A stretch of DNA of 64,000 nt from Branchiostoma floridae (Eukaryota > Chordata > Leptocardii > Amphioxiformes > Branchiostomatidae), in NCBI RefSeq assembly GCF_000003815.2, contig NC_049984.1:27980445-28044444 (forward strand), written 5' to 3'. The position numbers were made by a program, and so were the translations under genes. Shown in pieces: positions 1 to 9,070 of the stretch; position 1 is the first letter of the stretch; the number at the start of each line of letters is the position of its first letter. The notes beneath the pieces were generated by a model, which worked only from the letters and a program-made list of their open reading frames with translations, did not search any database and was not told where the DNA came from.

Positions 1-117
1 TAGTCTCTCTTAAACTACCATTATTATTGTCATAGTTGACAAATTACTCTTTCATCTAAATGCACAGCAGGATTGTTTGTGTAGCGTAGAAGCATCCTTT
101 CTACGGTACTTAATTAT

Positions 118-600
118 TTAGTCAATGGGCGCATTTCTGGGCGTAAGACAAACAAAGAATGTTTCGAACATGCAGCTGTATCCTTTGCCATGAGACTTGC
201 CCTCGCTGACGCACTTCACACTGTTAATTTCTGGGAATTTGTCCTGGTGTTTGGACCGGTATACTTTGGAGACGGTTTTCTTGAGTTTGAGATCAGACAA
301 AATTAGATGAACTGTCCCCCGTCCTGTTGTCACTTCAGGCATGTTCCCACAGCCTACTCCTTCTCTGCTCTTGGAAGTGCCATTGTAAAGCGGGAAGCCT
401 TCAGACGCTACGGTGTCATTACCTTTCATGCAAAGATGGGCAATGTACAATGAAGAATTGTTTATTGCGTTACAAATAGTGACAGTGCAGTTCTTTTGTG
501 AAATCCACGTGTGCCCCACGTTCCATCTGCTTGTGTCACAGCTCACTTGGCGCTTCCAAGCTCCTCTGCAGGAAAATTTCTCATCTCCGTTTTGGCGGCT
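118..600 (-). CDS. Open frame of possible secreted or cell-surface protein exon
   Basis: The minus strand is open from the stop at 118-120 back to a stop at 601-603, about 160 codons, with no convincing ATG near its start, so it would be an internal or last exon. The product has eight or more cysteines and four N-glycosylation sequons (NCT, NNS, NDT, NGT) in its first half, which suggests an extracellular domain. A segment reading GTVHLILSDLKL resembles the E-F region of an immunoglobulin-like domain, but no paired Ig cysteines can be placed with certainty. No family is recognised. A chance open frame is possible. Confidence 0.28.
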   Translation of the reverse strand, partial: SRQNGDEKFSCRGAWKRQVSCDTSRWNVGHTWISQKNCTVTICNAINNSSLYIAHLCMKGNDTVASEGFPLYNGTSKSREGVGCGNMPEVTTGRGTVHLILSDLKLKKTVSKVYRSKHQDKFPEINSVKCVSEGKSHGKGYSCMFETFFVCLTPRNAPID

Positions 601-1288
601 TCACAGTGCTTGTCACACAGTAGATATAGCAGATAAATCGTGTAGTACATACGTCCACCCAACTAGCACAGTATGTAACTAGAGTTGCACTCATTCGCCC
701 AATTCTATATTTTCTATTGACACGAACTTTTATGAGATTGTATTTAGTTCGATATATGACTGTTTGAATGTGTTTAGGGTATGGCCGTGTTTAGGGTATG
801 TTCCGTCCCATTTTAATTGCGGGCCTGTGATGAGAATGGTCTAATTACTAATTGATGCTGCAATGTACTATGTTCGCTCTTTATCTTACATTATCTGTCT
901 GTTTCTGACAACCTCTGCGGTCGCCTTTCGTAGTATATCATTGACTTGTCTTGCCAATTATATAACGTCGTCTCTGTTCCATATCTTTGTGGTCTTAGTT
1001 GGTCCGTTTGCCAGAATAGTGTATCATTTCTTCAGAACAATTGTGTACGCGTCTCAGCTGCTTGATCTCGGTACAAGGAAAATATTGTTCTGACGGAAGG
1101 CAAGTCATTGACTTCCTGTTCCGGGTTGATGGTCTGTAGAGGATGGACAGATAATTGGGACATGTGTGATGATGGGTGACAGCATGGACAGGAGGAATGG
1201 TAACAGGGATCAATGATGGGTGGAATGATAGCCTGGTAGATGGGAGGGACATAGGGGATAACCGGTTGCATGATGAAGGTTGGCTACG
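601..1288. other. Stretch without supported gene
   Basis: Only short open frames lie here. The one at 995-1271 (minus) carries local repetition around proline, isoleucine and histidine and is probably not coding. Confidence 0.4.
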
Positions 1289-1840
1289 TTAAAGTAATGA
1301 AACGTGATTGTTATTCCTCGTGTCCTGGTCTCTGTCGTAGACGTTCCACGCGTGGATTGGGAAGATGACGTTGACGTTGTAGTTGTTCTCCATTATCGGA
1401 TAGGATGGGTACGGGGCGATCAGGTCTTGGGTGAATTGTCGGCCAACAAGGTTCCTGACGTTCATCCGCACCAATGCCACGGACAGGTACCCTATGGCCA
1501 TTATCATCCGAAGGCACCGTTTTAGTTGCGGGTCCTGCCTGTACACAATTCCCATGCTGAGGCTTTGGCAAAAGTTAAAGTAACAGCAGGAGACGGTTGC
1601 CTGTGGGAACTCCGTGTCTATAGCTGACATCAACGAAACCTCATAGTCCACAACGATCCGCTGCGGTCGGAGGCCATGCCCAGTGCGTTGTCTCACCGTG
1701 GCAGACTTGCCAATAGGCCACTGCGGACTTGTCCGCCATCAGGCCAATGACGAGTGGTACAGTCCATGGATCATGAAGAACTGGCTGAAGGGGCTGGGAC
1801 AAGTCTTAAATGTGCCATCCATGCAGATCCGATGTTATTG
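1289..1840 (-). pseudogene. MULE-type transposase domain, decayed
   Basis: Read on the minus strand, the piece starts with a DGTF motif (aspartate codon near 1817-1819), continues with a segment typical of MULE proteins (motifs MIHGLYHSS and VIGLMADK), and then carries VVDYE and the CYFNFCQ block near 1560-1640. DGTF and DFE/DYE hold two catalytic aspartates of the MULE (Mutator-like) DDE transposase fold. The reading changes frame between the DGTF segment and the open frame 1289-1696, which marks decay. At its 3' end the frame runs into a stop just after NNNHV. The related copy at 34.2 kb has a GT-AG intron exactly there, and here the donor appears deleted. The product was either a mobile-element transposase or a FLYWCH/MULE-type host derivative. 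Confidence 0.72.
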
Positions 1841-2320
1841 ATTATGTTGTCTGACATAGTGGCGCAGGGCCCAGTAAAGATGGACTGAGGATTCTGCTCT
1901 GAGTTCAATTTATCTTCATTGTTTGTGTCGCTCCCCGGTTTCTTCTTCCATGTGCCCCTCCAACTGTTCTTCCTCCCCATCCTGTCCCATTTGCTCTCCC
2001 AGTAGTTAATTGCTGATTCTGCCTTTATTCCTTTGTCAATATTTGTGTCCCCTTTTCCGTGGAAGAAGATGGCATGGGCTGCATCTCCCCGTCCCCGCGC
2101 CCTTCCGATTTTCTGTAAAGTACATGGATAACGATGTATATGAAGTATCGTTTAACTCAATCCTGACCCCCCCCCCCCCCCCACTAGTTTACCTACTTCT
2201 GCGGAGAACTGGGAAATTGGTGGCGAGTTCGAAGAAGTTCTCTCGACCGTTGTCGGTGGGACTTTACACTTCTAATGTAAAGTCTATTCCCAGGTCCTGG
2301 TCGATTCCAGGAGGACTCAC

Positions 2321-2376
2321 AGGTGGCGGGCCTGGGCGGACCCTGAGGCTGCACGTCTTCCTGCTGCGTGCCTGGG
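2321..2376 (-). other. 3' half of a host exon interrupted by the DIRS insertion
   Basis: On the minus strand this sequence reads through a Gln/Glu/Pro-rich segment (PGTQQEDVQPQG) into a good splice donor (CCACCT|GTGAGT, exon end at 2321). Its other half lies at 7109-7233 on the far side of the DIRS element. The exon belongs upstream of the MULE domain at 1289-1840 on the same strand, so it may be the N-terminal acidic part of that gene. This linkage is inference. Confidence 0.45.
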
Positions 2377-2531
2377 TTGTCCCTCACAAGGCCCACTCCG
2401 TGCCATCACTGGGTCACATACCTTATTATAGTGCAGTTATCTCTTTTAGCCAATCAACGCCAAGAATCAGAGTTCAAAGGTTCCTCCTTCTCATCCCCCA
2501 TCTGTTTCTCATTTTATTTCTTGGCGCCTCC
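2377..2531. repeat. Left inverted terminal repeat of DIRS element
   Basis: From about 2400 to 2526 this is the reverse complement of 6917-7044, with mismatches only near the inner end. The outermost 24 bases differ from the right end and instead match the first half of the internal complementary region at 6711-6768 in inverted orientation. Confidence 0.9.
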
Positions 2532-2624
2532 TTGAAGCGCTCTTTATCAGAGTTCCCTTCAGATTCGGGCCTTTTTCCTTTAATTTTGCCTTTTCTGGAG
2601 GAGTTTTCGAGTCTTTTTGACACA

Positions 2625-4172
2625 ATGTCTTCCGAGAATACCGTGGAAAACCGTGAGCTACAGGAAGAGGGTCGCCGAGGGAAGGCGAAGGACAAAACAG
2701 CCGGCGATCCTCGTGACAAGACAGCCGGCGATCCTCGTGACATCCAGAATGGCGGGAATACCGAGCTTCCCCCCAAGAAACCACCGGCTGCGAGAGGGCC
2801 TCACCACCAGGAATCGAACCAACTGCATCCCAGTGGTTCTCAAGAGATTCCTGAAGTCGTCCCGACCTTGCCCTCCTTCGAGCCCGGTCGGGAGGCTATG
2901 AGATGGCCGAACTTCTTCCCGTTCGGCTCATTTCCCGGGGCATTCATGCCCAACAACGGAGCGAGCGGCTCGTCGCAGGCCACAGCCTCTTCGAGCGCGC
3001 CGGGAAGCTTCCCCCAGCTTCCCCCCGGCTATCCTGGATTTCCGTGGCTTATGCCGTCACCACTGGGCCACGGCTTCCAGTCTCCTCAACTCAGCGCCCT
3101 CGAGACAAAGTTTGAAAACTTTGTACAGTGTGTGGAGCACCAAATGGCGCGCCTGGATGACCGCCTGCAAGATCCGGTTCAGACCGGATCGGGCCATGCC
3201 GTCCGCCATCTTGCCTCGGACGACACCACCTCGGACGACGGGGGTGCCGGCCCCACCGAGGATCCTCAGATGGAAGGTATGTTCTCTTCCGATTTCCCCT
3301 CGTATGGATCAGAAGGCTTCTTACAACCCGTTCCGGATGCCTTATTCGATAAGATCAATAAGGCTTTCAACGTTAGACTGCCTAAAGAGGATTTCGATAA
3401 ATACTCCGAACAATACCCCCTGTTCGAAAACCTATCGGCCACCCTCTCCGCTCCTAAGCTCACGCCGGAGCAAGCGGCATGTGTGGATAACAAACTGGTC
3501 CTCGAGGACTCCAAACTCCGCAAAATACAAGATCGTTTCCTGCTGGCGGCCAGACCGCTAACCAGCGCCTACTATGCCCTGAAACACGAGGATGACGCTG
3601 ATCTCGACAAGGACGAGATAGCCAAGGCTATCTCGGCGGCACTAGTACTACTAGGAAATGCGAGTTTCTCGATGTCCCTGTACCGGAGAGAGGAGTGCTG
3701 CCCCAACCTCGATAAGGACTTACGCTTTCTAATCGCTCCGGAGGTAAGCACTTCCGATTCTTTGTTCGGTCCAGACTTCGTCAATCAGGTTTCCAAAACA
3801 AAGGCCTCTAAGAGGGCACTGGGGGACGTTTTGGGACCCAAGAAAGCGGCTAGTAGGCCGCACCAAAACTCGAGCTCATCAAACTCGCAGCGACACAAAC
3901 AGAAGCACTCGGCTCATTTCGATCGTTACCGGAAGAAGCCCTACGATAAAAGCGGCTTCTACAACAAGAAAAACCAGGCTCAATCGTCGGGGTTTTCGCC
4001 CCCCACCGAACAAAAAGTCCAGCTAATAACACCTCGATCTCCACCTCTGCGGGGCGCCCCNNNNNNNNNNNNNNNNNNNNNNNNNNNNNNNNNNNNNNNN
4101 NNNNNNNNNNNNNNNNNNNNNNNNNNNNNNNNNNNNNNNNNNNNNNNNNNNNNNNNNNNNGGACCGGGTTAA
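2625..4172 (+). CDS. DIRS gag-like protein (runs into assembly gap)
   Basis: The frame is open upstream to 2010, but the ATG at 2625 lies just inside the left terminal repeat and begins a plausible protein (MSSENTVENRELQEEG). The first part is charged and carries a duplicated nine-residue unit (KTAGDPRDKTAGDPRD). A Pro/Gly/Ser-rich segment follows, then a helical central domain of about 200 residues (near 3300-3800), then a basic Lys/Arg/Tyr-rich tail likely to bind RNA. No zinc knuckle is seen, which is usual in DIRS gag proteins. The frame enters the run of N at 4061, so the stop at 4170-4172 beyond the gap is not trustworthy. The protein would coat the element RNA in cytoplasmic particles. 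Confidence 0.7.
   Translation: MSSENTVENRELQEEGRRGKAKDKTAGDPRDKTAGDPRDIQNGGNTELPPKKPPAARGPHHQESNQLHPSGSQEIPEVVPTLPSFEPGREAMRWPNFFPFGSFPGAFMPNNGASGSSQATASSSAPGSFPQLPPGYPGFPWLMPSPLGHGFQSPQLSALETKFENFVQCVEHQMARLDDRLQDPVQTGSGHAVRHLASDDTTSDDGGAGPTEDPQMEGMFSSDFPSYGSEGFLQPVPDALFDKINKAFNVRLPKEDFDKYSEQYPLFENLSATLSAPKLTPEQAACVDNKLVLEDSKLRKIQDRFLLAARPLTSAYYALKHEDDADLDKDEIAKAISAALVLLGNASFSMSLYRREECCPNLDKDLRFLIAPEVSTSDSLFGPDFVNQVSKTKASKRALGDVLGPKKAASRPHQNSSSSNSQRHKQKHSAHFDRYRKKPYDKSGFYNKKNQAQSSGFSPPTEQKVQLITPRSPPLRGAXXXXXXXXXXXXXXXXXXXXXXXXXXXXXXXXXXGPG
4061..4160. other. Assembly gap of 100 N
   Basis: A run of exactly 100 N, probably a gap of unknown true size. It removes the junction between the gag and reverse-transcriptase frames. 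Confidence 0.97.
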
Positions 4173-5913
4173 TAAACTTGACACCCCTCAACAAGCCCAT
4201 GCAGAAGAAACATTGCAAACTAGAACATTTTCGCAGAAAGTTATAGGAACTTTGTACAACCGGGAGACTTCATGACCAACCTTAGATCTGAAGGATGCAT
4301 ACTTTACAATCCCTGTCTTCCACAAACACAGGAAATACTCAGGTCATCTGGAAAGCGCTCTGTACGAATTTGCGGTCCTTCCCTTTGGCCTTACGTCGTC
4401 GCCCCGTGTGTTTACGAAGATTCTGAAACCCGTCGTAGCCCACCTACGATCCCTGGGAGTCAGGTGCGTAATTTACCTCGACGATATTCTGATTCTAGCT
4501 CAGAGTGCAGATCTCTGCACAGAACACACGAACCTGACCAGATTCCTCCTGGAGAACCTAGGGTTTGTGATCAACATAGACAAGTCCCAACTGGAACCAA
4601 ACCAGATAAGGGAATTCCTGGGATTCAAGATAAACTCAGTGGAGATGAAGATTTACCTCCCAGAACCCAAGGTGGAGAAGATCGTAGACTTGTGCCAGAA
4701 CCTTCTAGCACAGAACTCTACTTCGCTGAAACATCTGGCAAGTATCGTAGGCCTAATGACTTCTACCACCCAAGCAGTTCCGCTAGCCCCTCTACACTAT
4801 CGGTACCTACAGAAAGACCTCAGACTCGGTCTGAAGATGATGAAAGACAACTACAACCGCAAGATCCGGTTGTCTCCCATGGCTCACCAGGACCTCACCT
4901 GGTGGATCAACTCTCTAGCACTATGGAACGGAGCATCACTGAAACCAGTGACTGTCTTAACCATTCAGACCGACGCCTCACTCCAGGGCTGGGGAGGCTT
5001 CTGTCAGAAAGGAAAGACGGGGGGCAGGTGGTCAACCGAGGAACGGAAGGACCACATCAACGTACTGGAACTGAAGGCGGCCTTTCTATCCCTTCAGTGC
5101 TTCGCCAAGGACGCCCCCCAAGGTCAAGTTCACCTCAGAATGGACAACTCAACAGCAGTCGCCTACGTGAACCGCAAAGGGGGAACGAGATCAGTTCAAC
5201 TGATGCTACTAAGCCTAGAAATGTGGCAGTGGGCCCTTCACAGAGGACTAACACTGTCGGCAAGTCATGTCAGAGGAGAACAAAATCAGCTAGCCGACAC
5301 TCTGTCAAGGGTCTTCAACGACCGAACAGAATGGCAGCTGGACCCACAGGTCTTCCATCAGCTAACACCATTCATGACGGACGTCTCCATAGATCTATTC
5401 GCGTCCAGGATAAACACACAACTCCCAAGGTACGTGACGTGGGGTCCAGATCCGTCAGCAATTGCCACAGACGCCTTCACGATAGACTGGGGAACGGAGA
5501 TAGGATACGCATATCCGCCACCGATACTGATTCCCCGAGTTCTAGACAAACTAGTACAGGACACGGCCACCGTATACCTTCTGGCTCCCGTCTGGGAGTC
5601 TCAGGTGTGGTATCCTCGAGTTCTAGAGCTACTGTGCGCTCAACCAATACTTCTACCCAAGTCACCAGACCTGGTTCGTCTCCCTCACAACGGTCAACCT
5701 CATCCCCTCCTTCCAGAGATGAGGATGGCTTTATGGCCAGTATGCGGAGAAACCTCCAAGGTGCTGGCATTTCGTCAGGACCTACAAACCTCATGCTCGC
5801 ATCTTGGCGCGGCAGCACCAAGAAACAATACAATGGGGCCTGGCAGAAGTGGGTGCGCTGGTGCAATTCTGGGAACAGAGATCCAGTTCGAGGTCCTATC
5901 CAGGATGTTCTAG
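4164..5913 (+). CDS. DIRS reverse transcriptase, RNase H and methylase-like domain (5' end broken)
   Basis: Reverse-transcriptase blocks are clear: LDLKDAYFTIPV near 4282, LPFGLTSSPRVF near 4379 and the catalytic YLDD at 4474-4485. RNase H follows, with TDASLQGWGG near 4968, MDNSTAVAYV near 5143 and HVRGEQNQLADTLSR near 5266. A tail of about 200 residues (DLFASRINTQLP onward) matches the region called methyltransferase-like in DIRS elements. The frame 4282-5913 is intact, but upstream blocks (NLTPLNKPM, PGDFMTNL) lie in other frames. There is one extra base beside 4284 and another shift near 4235, so this copy cannot make a whole enzyme unless the assembly is wrong here. The last 180 bases overlap the recombinase frame. 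The enzyme copies element RNA to DNA. Confidence 0.85.
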
Positions 5914-6719
5914 ACTACCTTCACGGATTATTCCAGCGTGGACTCCAATACAGGTCCATTGGTGTAGTCCGCTCGGCCATTTCAACTGTCCATGCCCCAG
6001 TTGATGGAGTCAAGGTTGGTGAACACCCCTTCGTCCGAAGCATCATGAAAGGTATCTTCCAAGAAAGACCACCTCGACCCAGATACGTGGTCACTTGGGA
6101 CGTCTCACCAGTAATCAAGTACCTTAAACAACTGTCACCAGCCAAAGTCCTCTCCTTGAAACAATTGTCACTCAAGACTGCTATGCTTTGTGCACTAACG
6201 TCTGCAGACAGAGGATCCACACTGGCCGTGCTGGATGTGACCAGGCTTTCTTACCAAACCAAAGGCGTCCTTTTCGTCCTGTCACATCTCACAAAGACAT
6301 GCAGGCCAAACAAACCTCTCAAGAAGGTATTCTTTCCTTCCTTCCCGCAAGACAAAAGCCTTTGCCCAATGTCCTACATCAAGAAGTACCTCGCTAGGAC
6401 TAAGGACTTAAGAGGAGAAGAGAAACACCTGTTCGTTTCCTTCAAGAAACCACATAAAGCAGTGGGCCCAAGCTCCATTGCTCGTTGGATTAAGACTGTA
6501 ATGTCCCTATCCGGGCTGAACACGAACCAGTTTGCCGCCCACTCCACCAGAGGTGCGGCAACATCAGCGGCAGAAAGAGCAGGACTCTCCACTTCCGAGA
6601 TCCTGAAGGCTGCTGATTGGTCCAGTGAATCCACCTTCTCAACCTTCTACAGAAGGGATGCCCAAGAGAGCAACTTCGGAAGAGCGGTGCTGGACGCAGC
6701 TTCAAAGTCTGCACTATAA
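5733..6719 (+). CDS. DIRS tyrosine recombinase
   Basis: The frame is open from 4272 to the stop at 6717-6719. The part before about 5733 only shadows the reverse transcriptase, so I start at the ATG at 5733, just before the SAM-like N-terminal domain (SWRGSTKKQYNGAWQKWVRW). Catalytic residues of the tyrosine-recombinase family are in place: Arg at 6210-6212 in the ADRGS motif, His at 6540-6542 with Arg at 6549-6551 (HSTR), and Tyr at 6648-6650 (STFYRR). The enzyme inserts the circular DNA copy by site-specific recombination in the nucleus, in place of an integrase. No frameshift or stop is seen in about 329 codons. The stop codon lies inside the start of the internal complementary region. Confidence 0.88.
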   Translation: MASMRRNLQGAGISSGPTNLMLASWRGSTKKQYNGAWQKWVRWCNSGNRDPVRGPIQDVLDYLHGLFQRGLQYRSIGVVRSAISTVHAPVDGVKVGEHPFVRSIMKGIFQERPPRPRYVVTWDVSPVIKYLKQLSPAKVLSLKQLSLKTAMLCALTSADRGSTLAVLDVTRLSYQTKGVLFVLSHLTKTCRPNKPLKKVFFPSFPQDKSLCPMSYIKKYLARTKDLRGEEKHLFVSFKKPHKAVGPSSIARWIKTVMSLSGLNTNQFAAHSTRGAATSAAERAGLSTSEILKAADWSSESTFSTFYRRDAQESNFGRAVLDAASKSAL

Positions 6720-6853
6720 TAAGGTATGTGACCCAGTGATGGCACGGAGTGGGCCTTGTGAGGGACAATTGAGAATTGCCCCAGGGGTACTTACCTGACG
6801 GGTAATTGTGGTTGTCCCTTACAGGACCACGAAGTGCCATCACTGGGTCTCCC
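6711..6853. repeat. Internal complementary region of DIRS element
   Basis: Bases 6711-6768 are the reverse complement of the left end (2377-2433). Bases from about 6768 to 6853 are the reverse complement of the right outer end (7028-7108). In the DIRS model this region templates the joining of the two ends into a circle. Confidence 0.88.
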
Positions 6854-6912
6854 TCCCTGATATGCTATTCTACATTGTAGTCAGCTGCCCCCCCATTCTG
6901 GCGTCCAGCACC

Positions 6913-7108
6913 GGATGCGCCAAGATAAAATGAGAAACAGATGGGGGATGAGAAGGAGGAACCTTTGAACTCTGATTCTTGGCGTTGATTGGCTAAAAGA
7001 GATAACTGCACTATAATAAGGTATGTGACCCAGTGATGGCACTTCGTGGTCCTGTAAGGGACAACCACAATTACCCGTCAGGTAAGTACCCTTGGGCAAT
7101 TCTCAATT
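6913..7108. repeat. Right inverted terminal repeat of DIRS element
   Basis: The inner 130 bases are the inverted copy of the left repeat. The outer 65 or so bases are unique to this end and reappear inverted in the internal complementary region. The right end is about 40 bases longer than the left, a known DIRS asymmetry. Confidence 0.9.
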
Positions 7109-7233
7109 TTCCCGCTGTACGACTTCCTGCGTGTCGACGTCCTGGCGCGTTTCGGTGTTTTGCTGCAAATCTTCTTGTGCGACCACCCGGTGCCCCTGGG
7201 GCTCGTTTTGTAGTTGTGCGGCTGACTGTTCTT
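7109..7233 (-). other. 5' half of a host exon interrupted by the DIRS insertion
   Basis: On the minus strand a pyrimidine-rich acceptor (ATTTCCCTCCAG) ends just before 7233. The exon then reads as a Gln/Glu-rich segment (motif QSAAQLQNEPQG) up to the DIRS boundary. With 2321-2376 it would form an exon of about 181 bases. A second frame is also open, so the reading frame is not proven. Confidence 0.42.
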
Positions 7234-7534
7234 CTGGAGGGAAATACAATTAGGTCTTTTTATATATATGGACTTGTGGAAAAACTGCGTCATTTCACTA
7301 AAGTTGAACTGAACTCACCTTCTATGTGGGACGCACCAATAGCGCGGATCACATATAACTTTTTATAAGTCCGTGCGAGTTTGATTTTAATTTGTCATTA
7401 TGCATCTCTAAACGCTGTTCTGCGCTGGGCCTCCAAGCGATGGTTGCCATCAATTATCTCTTTTCAGTACTTTTGCAGTTTTCCTTTGTCAGAGTCCTCC
7501 ACTGTAGAGTAGTCTTCCGTCTTGATCAAACCGA

Positions 7535-8049
7535 TCAATGACCCTGCTGACTAGAAGGTAAGGCTTCCAGCTGCCAGGAAGCTACTTTCTGTTTCATTAT
7601 CGCAACAAAGTCGTGGCTGGACGTTGACCAACGTACAACTATCTTGTGCCTTCTTTCAACTTCAGTCATTTGCTTGTCCAACTGCGAAAATGAAGATTGG
7701 TAAACAGCCACATCGCTCTCCAACCTTATTGAAAGTATCTATTCCTGAACTGTATTTAACTGAAGCAACTTTTTGTCACATACACAGTTTTTGACATGTC
7801 TGCTTTTGAGGTGGGTCGCTTTCCAGTATTAATGACATCCTTTTCTCTGTCAGCCCATGACTTGATTTTATCCATGGACACATTTGCATCAGCAATGACT
7901 GCATTTAGCCCTTCTTTGGCGACACAGCCAGCTTTTTGTGCACTTAATTTCTTTTTGACAAGTGCGTCTTCAATATCAAGTGTGTTCTTCCTGCGTGAGT
8001 AATGTAAGAGCCAATCTGTCAGCAAGTCTAAACGGCGCGACGGAGTCAT
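7535..8049 (-). pseudogene. KDZ-like transposase C-terminal piece
   Basis: Two minus-strand open frames follow each other, 7756-8049 then 7535-7723. The first starts with MTPSRRLDLLTDWLLHYSRR and continues with a helical Lys-rich stretch. The second has QLDKQMTEVERRH followed by RWSTSS. This order (a helix before 'L-D-x-L', then a 'Q-L-D-x-Q-I-x-x-V-E' helix and an R-W motif) is what I remember for C-terminal regions of Kyakuja/Dileera/Zisupton-type transposases in invertebrates. The upstream CxC and catalytic domains are not seen. A frame change separates the two pieces, so it is a relic. The family name is tentative. Confidence 0.4.
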
Positions 8050-8399
8050 TTCTTTGGTAATCCATATGCAATGTCTAAGGAAGGCCTACGTTCGCTGTAC
8101 TGCTGTGTTTGATGATGTCCATAAAGGTTTAGTAGTATGGGGTGGCTCCAAGGTTGGCGGTGACTAGCTGTGCCACTGTGGTTTCAACGTAGTTCCACAC
8201 AGCCTCCATTTCCTCATCAAGTTTAGCAAGTGAAAGAACCTGAGCAGACTAAAGTGGCATGTGGAGATGTAGTCAAAATGTATTATCACCTGTTGGTTTG
8301 GAATGTGCTGGTATGTCCGTGGGTTGTGATAGTAGTTCTCGATTGGAATGATTCTGGCCAATCACAATATTACATAAATTTCACCGAACGATTTGAAGG

Positions 8400-8775
8400 A
8401 ATAAAATGTAGTAGCCATAATACTCGTCACTCCTAAGTCCTATTACTTGATAGGTTTCTCCATCATCGGTGATCCACTTCCTGTCGTTGACTTGCACAAC
8501 GGCTGTGTAGCGTCCGCTATGTACTGCCATGTAGACTTTATCCTTTACTGGTGTGACTGGGCCTGTAGGTGTGGAGAAGACTGGTTAGGTTGAAGTGGCG
8601 TTGCATCTGTGGTCTTCTGCTGAAACAATGACAAAACCCTCTGAAGTGACTTAGTGAGGTCGAAAATGTGTACATCAACTCCCTCAACCAGCTTCCAGTG
8701 TGGTTCAGTGAGAAGTAGATTATGGCCAGGGCCCGGCAACCTGACAGCAGCGATACACTTGTGAGGTCGGCCAGC
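8400..8775 (-). pseudogene. Unrecognised coding relic
   Basis: On the minus strand a coherent reading runs from about 8770 (motif RPHKCIAAVRLPGPGHNLLL) through a helical segment with LTKSLQRVLSLFQQK. It stops at 8545, then resumes in another frame as TPVKDKVYMAVHSGRYT and DDGETYQVIGL towards 8400. The composition is coding-like, but the shift near 8560 breaks it. I do not recognise the protein. It lies between two transposase-like relics on the same strand. Confidence 0.3.
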
Positions 8776-9070
8776 ACGGCTCGAAGTAACTTGTTTGCAG
8801 CTTGCACATATCCATATTCAAACATATTACGGAGGTGACTACTGTGGTAATAGACGCCTGCAGCACACTCGAAGAGGATGTTATGCAAGCTGCTCAAGAA
8901 TACAACTTTATAACACTCTTATCAAAACATTATGCAGTTGACCCAGCTCAGGATGAATTATCTCGTCCGCCTGGTTTGCCCGACGTGCCGTATCAATGTC
9001 ATACATGAGACAGTGCAATGAGCAGGAAATAGACGCCTTTGAACTACATTGCACATTATTTCTATCTAGT

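Larger units (their letters stand above)
2377..7108 (+). mobile_element. DIRS-type tyrosine-recombinase retrotransposon
   Basis: All structural hallmarks of a DIRS element are present. There are inverted terminal repeats (2377-2531 and 6913-7108), an internal complementary region (6711-6853) complementary to the outer ends of both repeats, a gag-like ORF, reverse transcriptase plus RNase H, and an overlapping tyrosine recombinase ORF. No target-site duplication is visible, as expected for recombinase-mediated insertion of a circular DNA intermediate. The inner parts of the two terminal repeats are nearly identical over more than 120 bp. The ICR copies the circle junction of the two ends, which fixes the boundaries to within a few bases. 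A 100-base assembly gap (4061-4160) and frame changes around 4210-4290 break the pol region. The element lies within an exon of a minus-strand gene. Confidence 0.9.

Noticed and set aside
118-546. Clear immunoglobulin-domain receptor
   Set aside because: Only one strand motif fits. The conserved Cys-Trp-Cys framework of an Ig domain could not be placed.
2010-2624. N-terminal extension of DIRS gag
   Set aside because: It crosses the element boundary at 2377 and the terminal repeat. The ATG at 2625 is the natural start.
4272-5730. 815-residue protein in the recombinase frame
   Set aside because: The part before about 5730 is an off-frame shadow of the RT/RNase H domains. Only the C-terminal 330 residues form a recombinase.
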